Origin: Alangreenwoodia sp964438605
Lineage (GTDB): Bacteria > Bacillota > Clostridia > Peptostreptococcales > Anaerovoracaceae
Assembly: GCA_964438605.1 (NCBI GenBank)
Contig: CAYTKT010000011.1
Location: 1 to 56,396 of the forward strand
Length of the DNA: 56,396 nt
Direction of reading: 5' to 3'
In this document: one piece after another, positions 9,155 to 18,528 of the stretch
Layout: every line of letters begins with the position of its first letter
Position numbering within the stretch: position 1 is the first letter of the stretch
Notes under the pieces: model-generated
What the model was told of the DNA's origin: nothing
Database searches by the model: none
The model's input: the letters and a program-made list of their open reading frames with translations, nothing else
Program-made: the position numbers and the translations under genes

Positions 9155-10906
9155 ATGAAGATGTCAAAGATGTATTTCAGAACGCTCAGAGAGGTTCCGG
9201 CGGAAGCAGTTTTGCCGAGCCATATCTATATGCTCAGGGCGGGGATCATTCGGAAGCTCGTTTCGGGAGTTTACGGATTTATGCCAATGGGTAACAGAGT
9301 TTTGAGGAAAATAGAAAATATTGTAAGAGAAGAAATGGACGCGGCAGGCGGACAGGAGATTTTAATGTCGGCCATTCAGCCGGCGGAGCTTTGGAAAGAA
9401 TCAGGAAGATGGTCAGCTTACGGCCCTGAAATGTGGCGCCTCAAGGACAGAAATGACCGTGAGTTCTGTCTCGGGCCGACACATGAGGAAATTTTTACTG
9501 ATATTATCCGTAATGAAGTCAGTTCCTATCGCCAACTCCCGATTAATCTCTATCAAATTCAGACAAAGTACAGAGATGAGGCGCGCCCACGCTTCGGGTT
9601 GATGCGCAGCCGTGAATTTATCATGAAGGATGCGTATTCTTTTGACCGTGACGCGCAAGGACTCGACGAAAGTTATCGTATCATGTATGATACTTATACA
9701 AAGATATTTACCAGATGCGGCCTCGTGTTCCGTGCGGTAGAGGCAGATTCCGGGGCAATCGGCGGCAACGCGTCCCATGAGTTTACAGCTCTTGCCGAAA
9801 ACGGAGAAAGTCAGATCGTTTACTGTAATAAGTGTGATATGGCGGCGACAGACGAGCGTGCAGAGTGTGTTGACGCACCCGCTTCTGATGAAGCGGAACT
9901 GCCGATGCAGGAGGTTCATACTCCGGGAATGAAAACGATAGATGCTGTGGCTGAGTATCTCAAGCTTCCGAAGGAAAAGACGATCAAAGCGCTTCTTTAT
10001 GAAACTTACGATGACGATTCCAACGTGACGGGTTATGTGGCGGCCTTTGTCCGCGGCGACCGCGAGGCAAACATGGTTAAGATTGTCAATGCGCTGAATA
10101 TCCCGGAGCACGCCATCGCGTTTGCTGACGAAGCAAAAATGGCGGCGGCCACGGGATGCGTGGGCGGCTTTACGGGGCCGGTGGGCCTGAAGAACTGCAC
10201 GGTAATCATCGACAGCGAACTTGTCGGTCAGAAAAATCTCTGCGCCGGAGCCAATAAGGAAAATTATCACTGCCTTAACGTGAATTACGGCCGTGACTAT
10301 ACGGGCGATATGGTGACGAATATAAAGATGATCTCCGAAGGCGATCCGTGTCCGAAGTGCGGTGCGCCTGTCAGGTTTACGCGCGGCATTGAAGTGGGCC
10401 AGATCTTTAAACTCGGCACGAAGTACAGTCACGCTATGGGCGCTGTATATAAGGATGAAAACATGAAGGAACATGACATCGTGATGGGATGCTACGGAAT
10501 CGGCGTCAGCAGGACGATGGCGGCTGTCGTGGAGCAGTCTCACGACGAAAACGGCATTATCTGGCCGGTTACGGTTGCGCCTTATCATGTAATTATCACG
10601 GTCATCAAGGCGAAGGACGAAACGCAGATGGCGCTGGCGGAGCAGATGGAAGCGGAACTGACGGCCAGAGGAGTGGAAGTCATCGTTGACGACAGAGAGG
10701 AACGGCCGGGCGTCAAGTTTAAGGACGCTGATCTTTTGGGGATTCCTGTAAGAATTACAGTTGGGAAAAAAGCCGGCGAAGGCATCGTTGAGTATAAACT
10801 CCGGAGCGGGATTGCCGCGGCAGAGGAAAAAACGGCCAGCCAGGCGGTGGACGATGCGTCGGCATATGTGATTGACGCGCTGACCGCACATTTGGCGCAA
10901 AAATAA
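9155..10906 (+). CDS. proS: Prolyl-tRNA synthetase (bacterial type)
   Basis: 583 residues, class II aaRS. Motif 2 lies around RDEARPRFGLMRSREFIMKD, motif 3 in MGCYGIGVSRTMAAVVE, and the C-terminal anticodon-binding domain near 475-565. The central YbaK-type editing domain (about 230-390, with VRGDREANMVK) that hydrolyses Ala-tRNA(Pro) is present, as expected for the bacterial type. AGGAGG lies about 9 nt upstream of the ATG at 9155; a second ATG two codons later is possible. The preceding 226-bp spacer has no terminator. Confidence 0.97.
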   Translation: MKMSKMYFRTLREVPAEAVLPSHIYMLRAGIIRKLVSGVYGFMPMGNRVLRKIENIVREEMDAAGGQEILMSAIQPAELWKESGRWSAYGPEMWRLKDRNDREFCLGPTHEEIFTDIIRNEVSSYRQLPINLYQIQTKYRDEARPRFGLMRSREFIMKDAYSFDRDAQGLDESYRIMYDTYTKIFTRCGLVFRAVEADSGAIGGNASHEFTALAENGESQIVYCNKCDMAATDERAECVDAPASDEAELPMQEVHTPGMKTIDAVAEYLKLPKEKTIKALLYETYDDDSNVTGYVAAFVRGDREANMVKIVNALNIPEHAIAFADEAKMAAATGCVGGFTGPVGLKNCTVIIDSELVGQKNLCAGANKENYHCLNVNYGRDYTGDMVTNIKMISEGDPCPKCGAPVRFTRGIEVGQIFKLGTKYSHAMGAVYKDENMKEHDIVMGCYGIGVSRTMAAVVEQSHDENGIIWPVTVAPYHVIITVIKAKDETQMALAEQMEAELTARGVEVIVDDREERPGVKFKDADLLGIPVRITVGKKAGEGIVEYKLRSGIAAAEEKTASQAVDDASAYVIDALTAHLAQK

Positions 10907-11178
10907 ATATGGATTGCAAAATAGATAGTCATACATCGCAAATAGGCGATTTGATGATCTGCCGGCGTCTGAACCGGAACCAGCCGGTAGCGAAAGTTGT
11001 TGATTTCCATGGAAAACAAAATAATCAGCGTACATTGTAAATAGACGATGTGTTTTGAGCCAGCCGGCGGGAACGGTTGATTTTTGCGGAAAACAGCATA
11101 TAATCGTATATCGGAACAAATAATTTGCCGGTAAAAGCGAAAAACACTGAATAAGAGGAGATAAGAGGAGGAAAAGCG
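10907..11178 (+). repeat. Spacer with diverged direct repeat
   Basis: A segment starting TACATCGCAAATAGGCGAT (10932-10950), followed by CCAGCCGG, GTTGATTT, GGAAAACA and ATAATC, is repeated from TACATTGTAAATAGACGAT (11031-11049) with the same landmarks in the same order (offsets 99, 80, 77, 77 and 79 bp). A third start may lie near 11105. No gene is seen here. Confidence 0.6.
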
Positions 11179-11661
11179 ATGAAAAAATTTATTATTGAGA
11201 TGGAAGAAGGCGGAAAAATGGAAGGCGAACTTTATCCTGAGATCGCGCCGATTTCCTGTGCGAATTTTGAAGAATTGGCCAACCAGGGCTTTTATGACGG
11301 AGTGATTTTTCACAGAGTGATTCCGGGCTTTATGATTCAGGGCGGCGACCCTCAGGGCACGGGCATGGGCGGCTCCGGAAAGACGATTCCGGGAGAATTT
11401 TCGAGCAACGGTTTCCGCAACGATTTAAAGCACACGAGGGGCGTTCTTTCGATGGCGCGTTCGATGATGCCGGATTCCGCAAGTTCCCAGTTTTTTATTA
11501 TGGTAGCTGACGCGCCGCATCTCAACGGTGATTATGCCGCTTTCGGCAAGGTGCTTACCGGGATGGAAACGGCAGATGATATTGTCAACGTGCCGAGAGA
11601 CAGCAGAGATAAGCCGCTCAAAGAGCAGAAGATCAAGAGTATCCGTGTCGAGACGATTTAA
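11179..11661 (+). CDS. Cyclophilin-type peptidyl-prolyl isomerase
   Basis: 160 residues, a single cyclophilin domain with no signal peptide, so cytoplasmic. The catalytic region is clear: FHRVIPGFMIQGGDP with the active-site Arg, and SSQFFIMVADAPHLNG. It catalyses cis-trans isomerisation of Xaa-Pro bonds. AGGAGG at 11165-11170 precedes the ATG. It is placed between proS and cysS, where Bacillus has gltX/cysE. Confidence 0.95.
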   Translation: MKKFIIEMEEGGKMEGELYPEIAPISCANFEELANQGFYDGVIFHRVIPGFMIQGGDPQGTGMGGSGKTIPGEFSSNGFRNDLKHTRGVLSMARSMMPDSASSQFFIMVADAPHLNGDYAAFGKVLTGMETADDIVNVPRDSRDKPLKEQKIKSIRVETI

Positions 11662-11745
11662 AAATCAGGAATGATTTGGTGAAATAACGCCCTAAAGCGT
11701 TTTGGGATTGAAGCGAATCAACAAACAGACAGGCAAGGAAAAGTT

Positions 11746-13146
11746 ATGAAAATATATAATACGATGACGCGCAGGAAGGAAGAATTCATTCCGATTGACG
11801 AGAATGAAATTAAAATCTATGTCTGCGGACCAACTGTCTATAATTATATCCATATCGGAAATGCCCGTCCTGCCGTCGTATTTGACACGTTGAGAAGGTA
11901 TCTTGAGCATCGTGGGAAAAATGTAAGATTTGTTCAGAATTTTACGGACGTGGATGATAAAATTATTAACAAATCAATCGAAGAAGGCATCAGCGCGTCG
12001 GAAGTCAGTGAGAAATATATCAAAGAATATTTTAAGGATGCCGAGGCTCTGAACCTGAAAAAGGCCACCGTTCATCCGAGGGTCACGGAAAATATAGACG
12101 AAATCATTGATTTTGTCAAGGGCCTGATTGACAGAGGATACGCCTACGAGGCGGATGGCGATGTGTATTACCGCACGCGAAGGTTTTCCGGCTACGGAAA
12201 GCTGTCGGGCCAGAATATTGAGGACCTGGAATCGGGAGTGCGTATCAGCGTCGGTGAAAAGAAGGAGGATCCGCTGGATTTTGCGCTGTGGAAAGCGCGT
12301 AAGATTGACGGGGAACCGGCATGGGAAAGTCCGTGGGGACTGGGGCGTCCGGGCTGGCATATTGAGTGTTCGGCCATGTCGAATAAATATCTCGGCGAAA
12401 CGATTGACATTCACGGCGGCGGTCAGGACCTGGCGTTTCCGCACCACGAGAATGAGATTGCTCAGTCGGAAGCGTATACAGGCAAGAGATTTGCGAATTA
12501 CTGGATGCATAACGCGTATATTACTATAAATAACGAGAAAATGTCGAAATCAAAGGGCAATTTCTTTACTGTCCGAGATATTCTGAAAGAGTATACAGGC
12601 GAGGAAGTGCGTTATTTTCTGCTCAGCGGCCATTACAGAAGTCCGATCAATTTCAGTGAGGAACTGATGATGCAGGCCAGAAACGGCCTGGCGCGTATGC
12701 ACCATGCAAAGCAGAATCTGGAGCATTTGAAGAAGAACGGAAACGACAAAATGACGCCGGGGGAAGCTGAAATTCTGGCGCGGCTTAAGGAATACAGCGG
12801 GAAGTTTGACGAAGCGATGGAAGATGACTTGAATACGGCAGATGCCATTAGTATCATTTTTGAGCTGATTCGCGACATCAATACGGCTGTTATCGACGGC
12901 GCGTCGAAAGAATTTGCATCGGAGTGTCTGGCACTGCTCGGTGAGTTAACAGGAGTTCTCGGAATTCTCAGAGATGATGAGCAGAGCGATGGTATTTCGG
13001 AGGAAATTAGAGCGCTCGTTGAGGAACGGCAGGCGGCGCGAAAGGCGAAGAATTATGCGCGGGCCGATGAGATTCGTGACATTTTGAAGGAGAAGGGCCT
13101 TGCGGTTGAGGATACGCCGCAGGGGCCAAGAATTGTTAAACTGTAA
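11746..13146 (+). CDS. cysS: Cysteinyl-tRNA synthetase
   Basis: 466 residues, class I aaRS, normal length. HIGH-type motif IHIGNARP near residue 40. The zinc ligands Cys28 and later Cys (WHIECSAMS) and His/Glu residues (PHHENEIAQSE) are present, as is KMSKSKGN near 268. The C-terminal DALR/anticodon region contains ADEIRDILKEKGL. It sits in its usual place upstream of mrnC/rlmB, but four other genes have been inserted between cysS and mrnC compared with Bacillus. Confidence 0.98.
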   Translation: MKIYNTMTRRKEEFIPIDENEIKIYVCGPTVYNYIHIGNARPAVVFDTLRRYLEHRGKNVRFVQNFTDVDDKIINKSIEEGISASEVSEKYIKEYFKDAEALNLKKATVHPRVTENIDEIIDFVKGLIDRGYAYEADGDVYYRTRRFSGYGKLSGQNIEDLESGVRISVGEKKEDPLDFALWKARKIDGEPAWESPWGLGRPGWHIECSAMSNKYLGETIDIHGGGQDLAFPHHENEIAQSEAYTGKRFANYWMHNAYITINNEKMSKSKGNFFTVRDILKEYTGEEVRYFLLSGHYRSPINFSEELMMQARNGLARMHHAKQNLEHLKKNGNDKMTPGEAEILARLKEYSGKFDEAMEDDLNTADAISIIFELIRDINTAVIDGASKEFASECLALLGELTGVLGILRDDEQSDGISEEIRALVEERQAARKAKNYARADEIRDILKEKGLAVEDTPQGPRIVKL

Positions 13147-13534
13147 ACCACGAATATTCACGAACATTGAATTATAAATTGTAAGTTGTAGATTGTTGCT
13201 TGCGGATTACGGATTGTAAATTAGCGGTTGCCGGCTGCGACAGATTACTGACTGCAAGTCTCAGCGATATGGGCGCAGGATGAAAGCCGGAAAGGCCGAG
13301 AAAGCTGGAAACGACGGGTCGCAGACCGAAATTTGCCGGTTGAAAACCGGCAAATGCAGACAGGAGATGATGAACCGCAGGCTGAGAATTGTGAGGAACT
13401 GAAAACTGTAAAATATAAATTCTGATGTCGGCGTCGCAGGCATCGGCGTTTTGAATAAGCCACAGGTACAGTGCGTGGCAGGCGGCGAAATGCCCCGGCG
13501 AAAACCGGCAAATTTCACCGCACGGAGGCGGAGC
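13147..13534 (+). repeat. 388-bp spacer with perfect hairpin and repeated ATTTGCCGGT motif
   Basis: A perfect 10-bp inverted repeat, ATTTGCCGGT (13331-13340) / ACCGGCAAAT (13346-13355) around TGAAA, has no U-run. Copies of the half site recur at 13504-13513 (ACCGGCAAAT) and near 11122 (ATTTGCCGGT). The rest is low-complexity, with short direct repeats such as GTCGGCGTCG / ATCGGCGTT. No gene is seen. An in-frame TTG at 13451 ahead of the permease lacks an RBS. Confidence 0.5.
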
Positions 13535-15031
13535 ATGAAAACAAAGCGGATCAAAATTACACAGAATCATATCGCGTGGGGACTTACTGCTCTTGTGGTT
13601 ATCTGTCTGAGCATTACGTTTTATCTGATCTTTACGCGGATGCCAAAGTTCCGGGAGCAGATCGGTACGGTGCTGGGCGTGCTGATGCCCATTATTCTGG
13701 GCATTGGCATGGCTTACGTATTACTTCCCGTGTATAATCTCATATTCCGGAAACTGAAACCGCCTCTGGAACGTATTGCGCAGAAGAAACACGCGGCCAG
13801 TATCGCACGCGGTGTTTCGGCTTTCGTCAGTCTGGCGCTGATGCTGACAATCGTTTTGGGACTTCTGCTACTCGCAGTTCCGCAGCTGGCACAAAGTATC
13901 ATTTCAATCGCTTATGCGATTCCGTCGAATGTAGAAAAGCTGTCTGATTACGTTGGAAATCTGCTTCAGAATCATCCACTGCTTCAGGAAGCCGTAGATG
14001 ATGTATTCAATACGGCAGAGACGAATCTTAATACGATTTTGCGCACCCATGTTATTCCGTATTTTACGGATATTCTTGGTATCGTTACGAAAGGAATCAT
14101 GAATATTGCAGGATTCCTGTTGGATTTCGTTGTTGGAATAATCGTCTGCGTTTACGTTTTGCTCAATAAGGATAAATTCAGCGGCCAGGCAAAAAAATTC
14201 GTTTATCGCGTTTTTAAAGTGGAAAAGGCTAATCAAATCATCGGCGATGCGAGAAAAGTACATATGGTTTTCAGCGGATTTATTTCCGGCAGTATCATCG
14301 ACTCTCTGATTATCGGACTGATTACTTTTGTAGCGCTCTCCATTATGCGTATGCCGTATGTAATGATGATCAGCGTTATTATTGGTCTGACGAATCTGAT
14401 TCCATTTTTCGGGCCGTTTATCGGAGCAGTGCCGAGTTTTCTGATCGTGCTGATGGTCGATCCGGTCAAGAGTGTCTATCTTCTGATTTATATTGTGATC
14501 GTTCAGCAGCTGGACGGCAACGTGATTAAACCGAAAACGCTGGGAACGTCTACCGGACTGCCAAGTTTCTGGGTTCTTTTTGCGATTCTCGTAGGCGGCG
14601 GATTCTTCGGATTTGCCGGACTGATTTTCGGAGTTCCCGTATTTGCAACGTTCTATATGTTTATTACCCGTTGGGTCAACCGCGGACTGCGGCGCAAAGG
14701 GCTGCCTTACAAACCGGATATTTATTATAATTTAAGTTATATAGACCCGTCCGATCTTGAACCGGCTGAACGTCCGGACGAAGAATACAAGGATGATTTT
14801 TCGTTTTATTCATCCGAAACGATGCAGGGAAAGGGCGGCGTGCTGACGAGACGGCTGCGGCAGCGCATGGAGCAGTACCGCACGAAAACAAATGCCGCCG
14901 TTAGGGCGGAATTAGAAGCGGCTCCCGAAATCGTGGAGGAAGAAGAATCCGGGATCACGGACAAAATGGAAATTGGTGAGCAGACGGAGCACAAAGAAAG
15001 CGGGGAAGGTAGGGAAAATGGACATAAATAA
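13535..15031 (+). CDS. AI-2E transporter-family permease
   Basis: 498 residues with about eight transmembrane helices and the family region GLTNLIPFFGPFIGAVPS followed by QQLDGNVIKPKTLG. The family includes TqsA and YtvI-like proteins and some Na+/H+ antiporters, so the substrate is unknown. The cytoplasmic C-terminal tail (about 400-498) is charged and Glu-rich. I start at the ATG 13535 with GGAGG 8 nt upstream. The gene overlaps the start of the malic enzyme gene by 14 bp, indicating coupling. Confidence 0.9.
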   Translation: MKTKRIKITQNHIAWGLTALVVICLSITFYLIFTRMPKFREQIGTVLGVLMPIILGIGMAYVLLPVYNLIFRKLKPPLERIAQKKHAASIARGVSAFVSLALMLTIVLGLLLLAVPQLAQSIISIAYAIPSNVEKLSDYVGNLLQNHPLLQEAVDDVFNTAETNLNTILRTHVIPYFTDILGIVTKGIMNIAGFLLDFVVGIIVCVYVLLNKDKFSGQAKKFVYRVFKVEKANQIIGDARKVHMVFSGFISGSIIDSLIIGLITFVALSIMRMPYVMMISVIIGLTNLIPFFGPFIGAVPSFLIVLMVDPVKSVYLLIYIVIVQQLDGNVIKPKTLGTSTGLPSFWVLFAILVGGGFFGFAGLIFGVPVFATFYMFITRWVNRGLRRKGLPYKPDIYYNLSYIDPSDLEPAERPDEEYKDDFSFYSSETMQGKGGVLTRRLRQRMEQYRTKTNAAVRAELEAAPEIVEEEESGITDKMEIGEQTEHKESGEGRENGHK

Positions 15032-16193
15032 ACTCGCACTGGAAAAACACAAGGAATGGGGCGGAAAAATTGAAATCGTTTCACGGGCGGAACTTGAAAC
15101 CCGTGAGGATATGGCGGTGGCGTACACACCGGGTGTTGCGGCAGCCAGCCTTGCGATAAAAGACGACAAAAATCTTGTTTACGATTATACGAGCCGCGGC
15201 AACATCGTTGCAGTTATTACGGACGGTACGGCTGTTCTGGGTCTTGGCGATATCGGGCCGGAAGCGGCTATGCCGGTTATGGAAGGAAAATGTGCGCTGT
15301 TTAAGCGCTTTGCGGGAATCGACGCCTTTCCGATCTGTATTGATTCAAAAGATCCGAAGGTTATTATCGAAACGGTAAAAAATATTTCAAAGAGTTTCGG
15401 GGGCATAAATCTTGAAGATATTTCCGCGCCGAGATGTTTCGAGATCGAGCAGACGCTTATTGAAGAATGTGACGTTCCTGTGTTTCACGATGACCAGCAT
15501 GGTACGGCAATTATCGTGGCGGCGGGCCTTTTAAACGCTGTTAAATTTACTGGCAAGGAAATGGGAAAGCTCAAGATCGTAATAAACGGCGCAGGGGCAG
15601 CAGGCATTTCCATCGCTAAACTGCTTCTCAGGATGAAGTTCGGTGACATTATCTTGTGCAACCGTTCCGGCGTTATTTATGACGGAAATCCGAAGAATAA
15701 CGGACCACAGCAGGAAATTTCAAAGATTACAAATCGCGGTATGCTGAAGGGAACGCTGGCGGATGCTGTTAAAGGTGCAGATGTCTTTATCGGGGTATCG
15801 GCGCCGGGTACGATGACGACAGAGATGGTGCGCACGATGGCCGATCAGCCGATCATTTTCGCGCTGGCCAATCCTGTGCCTGAAATTATGCCGGATGACG
15901 CGAAAGCAGGCGGGGCAGCCGTCGTCGGCACGGGCAGGAGCGATTTTCCGAATCAGGTCAATAACGCGCTCTGTTTCCCTGGAATTTTCCGGGGTGTGCT
16001 CGATGTCAGAGCGCGCAGGATTACGGAGGAAATGAAGATTGCAGCAGCATATGCTATTGCATCGGTAATCAAGGACGAGGAAATGACGGCTGATTATATT
16101 CTGCCGGATCCGTTTAACCCAGAAGTCACGAAGGCGATTGCAGAGGCAGTCGCAAAAGAAGCTGTAAAAAGCGGACAAGCCAGAATTTCATAA
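15018..16193 (+). CDS. NAD-type malic enzyme
   Basis: 391 residues, the short bacterial malic enzyme (oxaloacetate-decarboxylating malate dehydrogenase) that converts malate to pyruvate and CO2. Seen: AVAYTPGVA, VTDGTAVLGLGDIG, the catalytic/metal region FHDDQHGTA, the Rossmann motif GAGAAGISIAK, and ALANPVPEI. No C-terminal phosphotransacetylase domain is present. The start at 15018 lies inside the end of the permease gene, with GGAAGGTAGGG upstream. With fumC downstream it makes a fumarate-malate-pyruvate module. Confidence 0.96.
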   Translation: MDINKLALEKHKEWGGKIEIVSRAELETREDMAVAYTPGVAAASLAIKDDKNLVYDYTSRGNIVAVITDGTAVLGLGDIGPEAAMPVMEGKCALFKRFAGIDAFPICIDSKDPKVIIETVKNISKSFGGINLEDISAPRCFEIEQTLIEECDVPVFHDDQHGTAIIVAAGLLNAVKFTGKEMGKLKIVINGAGAAGISIAKLLLRMKFGDIILCNRSGVIYDGNPKNNGPQQEISKITNRGMLKGTLADAVKGADVFIGVSAPGTMTTEMVRTMADQPIIFALANPVPEIMPDDAKAGGAAVVGTGRSDFPNQVNNALCFPGIFRGVLDVRARRITEEMKIAAAYAIASVIKDEEMTADYILPDPFNPEVTKAIAEAVAKEAVKSGQARIS

Positions 16194-16345
16194 AGCTTCG
16201 CAGATTTGCGTTTAAAGAAAATAAAAAATCGTAACAATAAAACTGATAAAATCAGTCGAAACGAACAGAAAAGGCAGGAGGCTCATGACAGGTGGGGCGA
16301 ACGAGACGCAGAGACAGTGAGGATGGTACGAGGAGGACGAATTGA

Positions 16346-16396
16346 ATGGGAAAAACAGGAAAAGGCGGGAAAACAGATGGAAAACAGCGGATTTAG
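16346..16396 (+). CDS. Possible 16-codon upstream ORF overlapping the fumC start
   Basis: The best Shine-Dalgarno in this spacer, AGGAGG (16331-16336), is spaced 9 nt from an ATG at 16346 that opens a 16-codon frame (MGKTGKGGKTDGKQRI). This frame runs across the fumC ATG (16377) and stops at 16394-16396. It could be a coupling uORF or chance; there is no similarity to lean on. Confidence 0.3.
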   Translation: MGKTGKGGKTDGKQRI

Positions 16397-17768
16397 AAAA
16401 GAGCATGATACCATGGGCGAGGTTTTCGTTCCATCAGATAAATACTGGGGTGCCCAGACGCAGCGCAGTTATATGAATTTTAAAATCGGAACGGAAAAAA
16501 TGCCGGCTGAGATTATCGAGGCGTTTGCCATACTGAAGAAAGCGGCGGCGCTCGCAAACGTGAAGCTGGGTATGCTTGATACGGCGCAGGGCGAAACGAT
16601 TGCGCGTGTCTGCGACGAAATTCTTGAAGGAAAGCTCGAAGGCAATTTTCCGCTTGCCGTCTGGCAGACGGGAAGCGGAACGCAGTCCAATATGAACGTG
16701 AATGAAGTGATCGCAAACCGGGCCGCTGAAATTACAGGAGGTAAGCCTGATTTTCACCCGAATAATCATGTCAACTGTTCCCAAAGCTCGAACGACACGT
16801 TTCCTACGGCGATGCATATTGCGGCGCTGCTGTCTGTGGAGAAAAAGCTGCTGCCGGCTATCGACAGGCTGGCGTCCACATTTGCGGTAAAATCAGAAGA
16901 ATACGGCGACGTTATCAAGGTGGGACGGACTCACCTGCAGGATGCGACGCCGCTGACTTTCGGCCAAGAGATCAGCGGATGGGCTGAGATGCTGCGCAAG
17001 GATCGCGGGTTTATCGCTTCGGCGGCTGAAAGCCTGCGGGAGATCGCTCTCGGCGGTACGGCTGTCGGAACAGGATTGAACGCCCATTGGAAATTTGGAG
17101 AGGAAGCGGCAGCGATGATTTCAGAACTGACCGGAACGCGGTTCGTTACGGCGCCTAACAAATTCCATTCTCTTACGTCAAAAGATCAGATCGCTTTTGT
17201 CCACGGTGCGATGCGCACGCTGGCAGCAGATCTGATGAAAATTGCAAACGATGTCAGATGGCTGGCTTCCGGACCGAGATGCGGCATCGGTGAGATTTCC
17301 ATTCCGGAGAACGAGCCAGGCAGTTCGATTATGCCGGGAAAAGTCAATCCGACGCAGTGCGAGGCGCTGACGATGGTGGCCGTCCAGGTTATGGGCAATG
17401 ATACGACGGTTGCGGTTGCGGCGTCTCAGGGAAATTTTCAGTTAAACGTTTTTATGCCTGTTTTGATTTACAATTTTCTCCAATCATCGCGGCTGCTTGC
17501 GGATGCAATGACGTCGTTTCATGACAACTGTGCAGCCGGCATCGTTCCAAACAGGGAAAAAATCGCGGAAAATCTTGAAAAATCACTGATGTTGGTGACG
17601 GCGCTCAATCCGCATATCGGTTATGAAAACGCGGCCAAAATCGCGAAAACGGCACATGCCGAAGGAATCACATTAAGAGAGGCGGCAGTTCGCACAGGAC
17701 TGCTTTCGGCTGAGGATTTTGATGCCCTTGTGCGCCCTGAAAACATGGTGGGACCAAAGCATGAGTGA
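16377..17768 (+). CDS. fumC: Class II fumarase
   Basis: 463 residues, the normal length for FumC, which interconverts fumarate and malate. The N-terminus HDTMGEVFVPSDKYWGAQTQRS is typical. The substrate/catalytic segments GSGTQSNMNVNEV, NHVNCSQSSND and the signature GSSIMPGKVN are all present. I chose the ATG at 16377 because it gives the family length; a longer in-frame extension to 16206 has no homologous character. It is preceded only by a weak GGCGGG, and a strong SD further upstream belongs to another frame. The last bases overlap mrnC (ATGAGTGA). Confidence 0.97.
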   Translation: MENSGFRKEHDTMGEVFVPSDKYWGAQTQRSYMNFKIGTEKMPAEIIEAFAILKKAAALANVKLGMLDTAQGETIARVCDEILEGKLEGNFPLAVWQTGSGTQSNMNVNEVIANRAAEITGGKPDFHPNNHVNCSQSSNDTFPTAMHIAALLSVEKKLLPAIDRLASTFAVKSEEYGDVIKVGRTHLQDATPLTFGQEISGWAEMLRKDRGFIASAAESLREIALGGTAVGTGLNAHWKFGEEAAAMISELTGTRFVTAPNKFHSLTSKDQIAFVHGAMRTLAADLMKIANDVRWLASGPRCGIGEISIPENEPGSSIMPGKVNPTQCEALTMVAVQVMGNDTTVAVAASQGNFQLNVFMPVLIYNFLQSSRLLADAMTSFHDNCAAGIVPNREKIAENLEKSLMLVTALNPHIGYENAAKIAKTAHAEGITLREAAVRTGLLSAEDFDALVRPENMVGPKHE

Positions 17769-18435
17769 AAAAGAAACAGCTGCCGCTGAAAGTATGGCGT
17801 GTGTATTGGAAAATGGGGTCGATGCGGCTGCTTTATCAGAGTATGCGGACGGCAGCAGAACTTTAGATTTAGAAAGTACTAAAGAAGAAACTGCGAAAGA
17901 ACTGTGGACGCCGGACAGTGTACCAGACGGGGCAACCGGGAAAAAGGAGCCTGATAAAGATAAAACGGAAGGCACAGACGATGCGGCGGCACATGCCGCG
18001 TTCAGGCGGCAGACCGCGCTTGTCAGCACGGCGGTACTGGCGTATATCGGCGATGCCGTCTATGAAACGTATGTCCGTCGCCACGTGTTTCATCAGGGGT
18101 TGCTGCGGCCGAACCGTCTTCATCAGGCATCCGTGACGTATGTCCGGGCCGAGGCTCAGGCGGCTGTTTTTGATGCTGTTTGGGACGAGCTGACGCCGGA
18201 AGAACAGGCGGTGGCGCGGCGCGGGAAAAATCATAAGATTACATCTATGCCTCATAACGTGGATGCAGCTACTTACAAAAAAGCCACAGGCTTTGAAGCG
18301 TTGATCGGTTTTCTGAATCTTTCCGGTGAATCGGAACGGGAACATTATCTGATGCAGAGGGCGTTTCACATCATTGAAAAGGCCGGCGTTACGCCGATGA
18401 GACGTGATCATGACACAAAGCAGTCCGGCAGATGA
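17761..18435 (+). CDS. mrnC: Mini-ribonuclease III with N-terminal extension
   Basis: Mini-III is a dimeric RNase III-like enzyme lacking the dsRNA-binding domain; in Bacillus it matures 23S rRNA ends. The catalytic domain runs from about residue 85 to 224 (STAVLAYIGDAVYE holding the catalytic Asp, then RGKNHK). The protein is 224 residues, whereas the family is usually about 130-145. The first ~85 residues are acidic and low-complexity (Glu, Asp, Thr, Ala), without similarity I can name. The start ATG overlaps the fumC stop by 8 bp. Synteny with rlmB and sigH is conserved. Confidence 0.92.
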   Translation: MSEKETAAAESMACVLENGVDAAALSEYADGSRTLDLESTKEETAKELWTPDSVPDGATGKKEPDKDKTEGTDDAAAHAAFRRQTALVSTAVLAYIGDAVYETYVRRHVFHQGLLRPNRLHQASVTYVRAEAQAAVFDAVWDELTPEEQAVARRGKNHKITSMPHNVDAATYKKATGFEALIGFLNLSGESEREHYLMQRAFHIIEKAGVTPMRRDHDTKQSGR

Positions 18436-18528
18436 ATCATAAAATAATAAAATGAGCAAATAACAGAACGATTAAATAATTAACGCAGAAAATAAAATAA
18501 TTTATTTCAGAAAAAGAGGATAAAAGAC

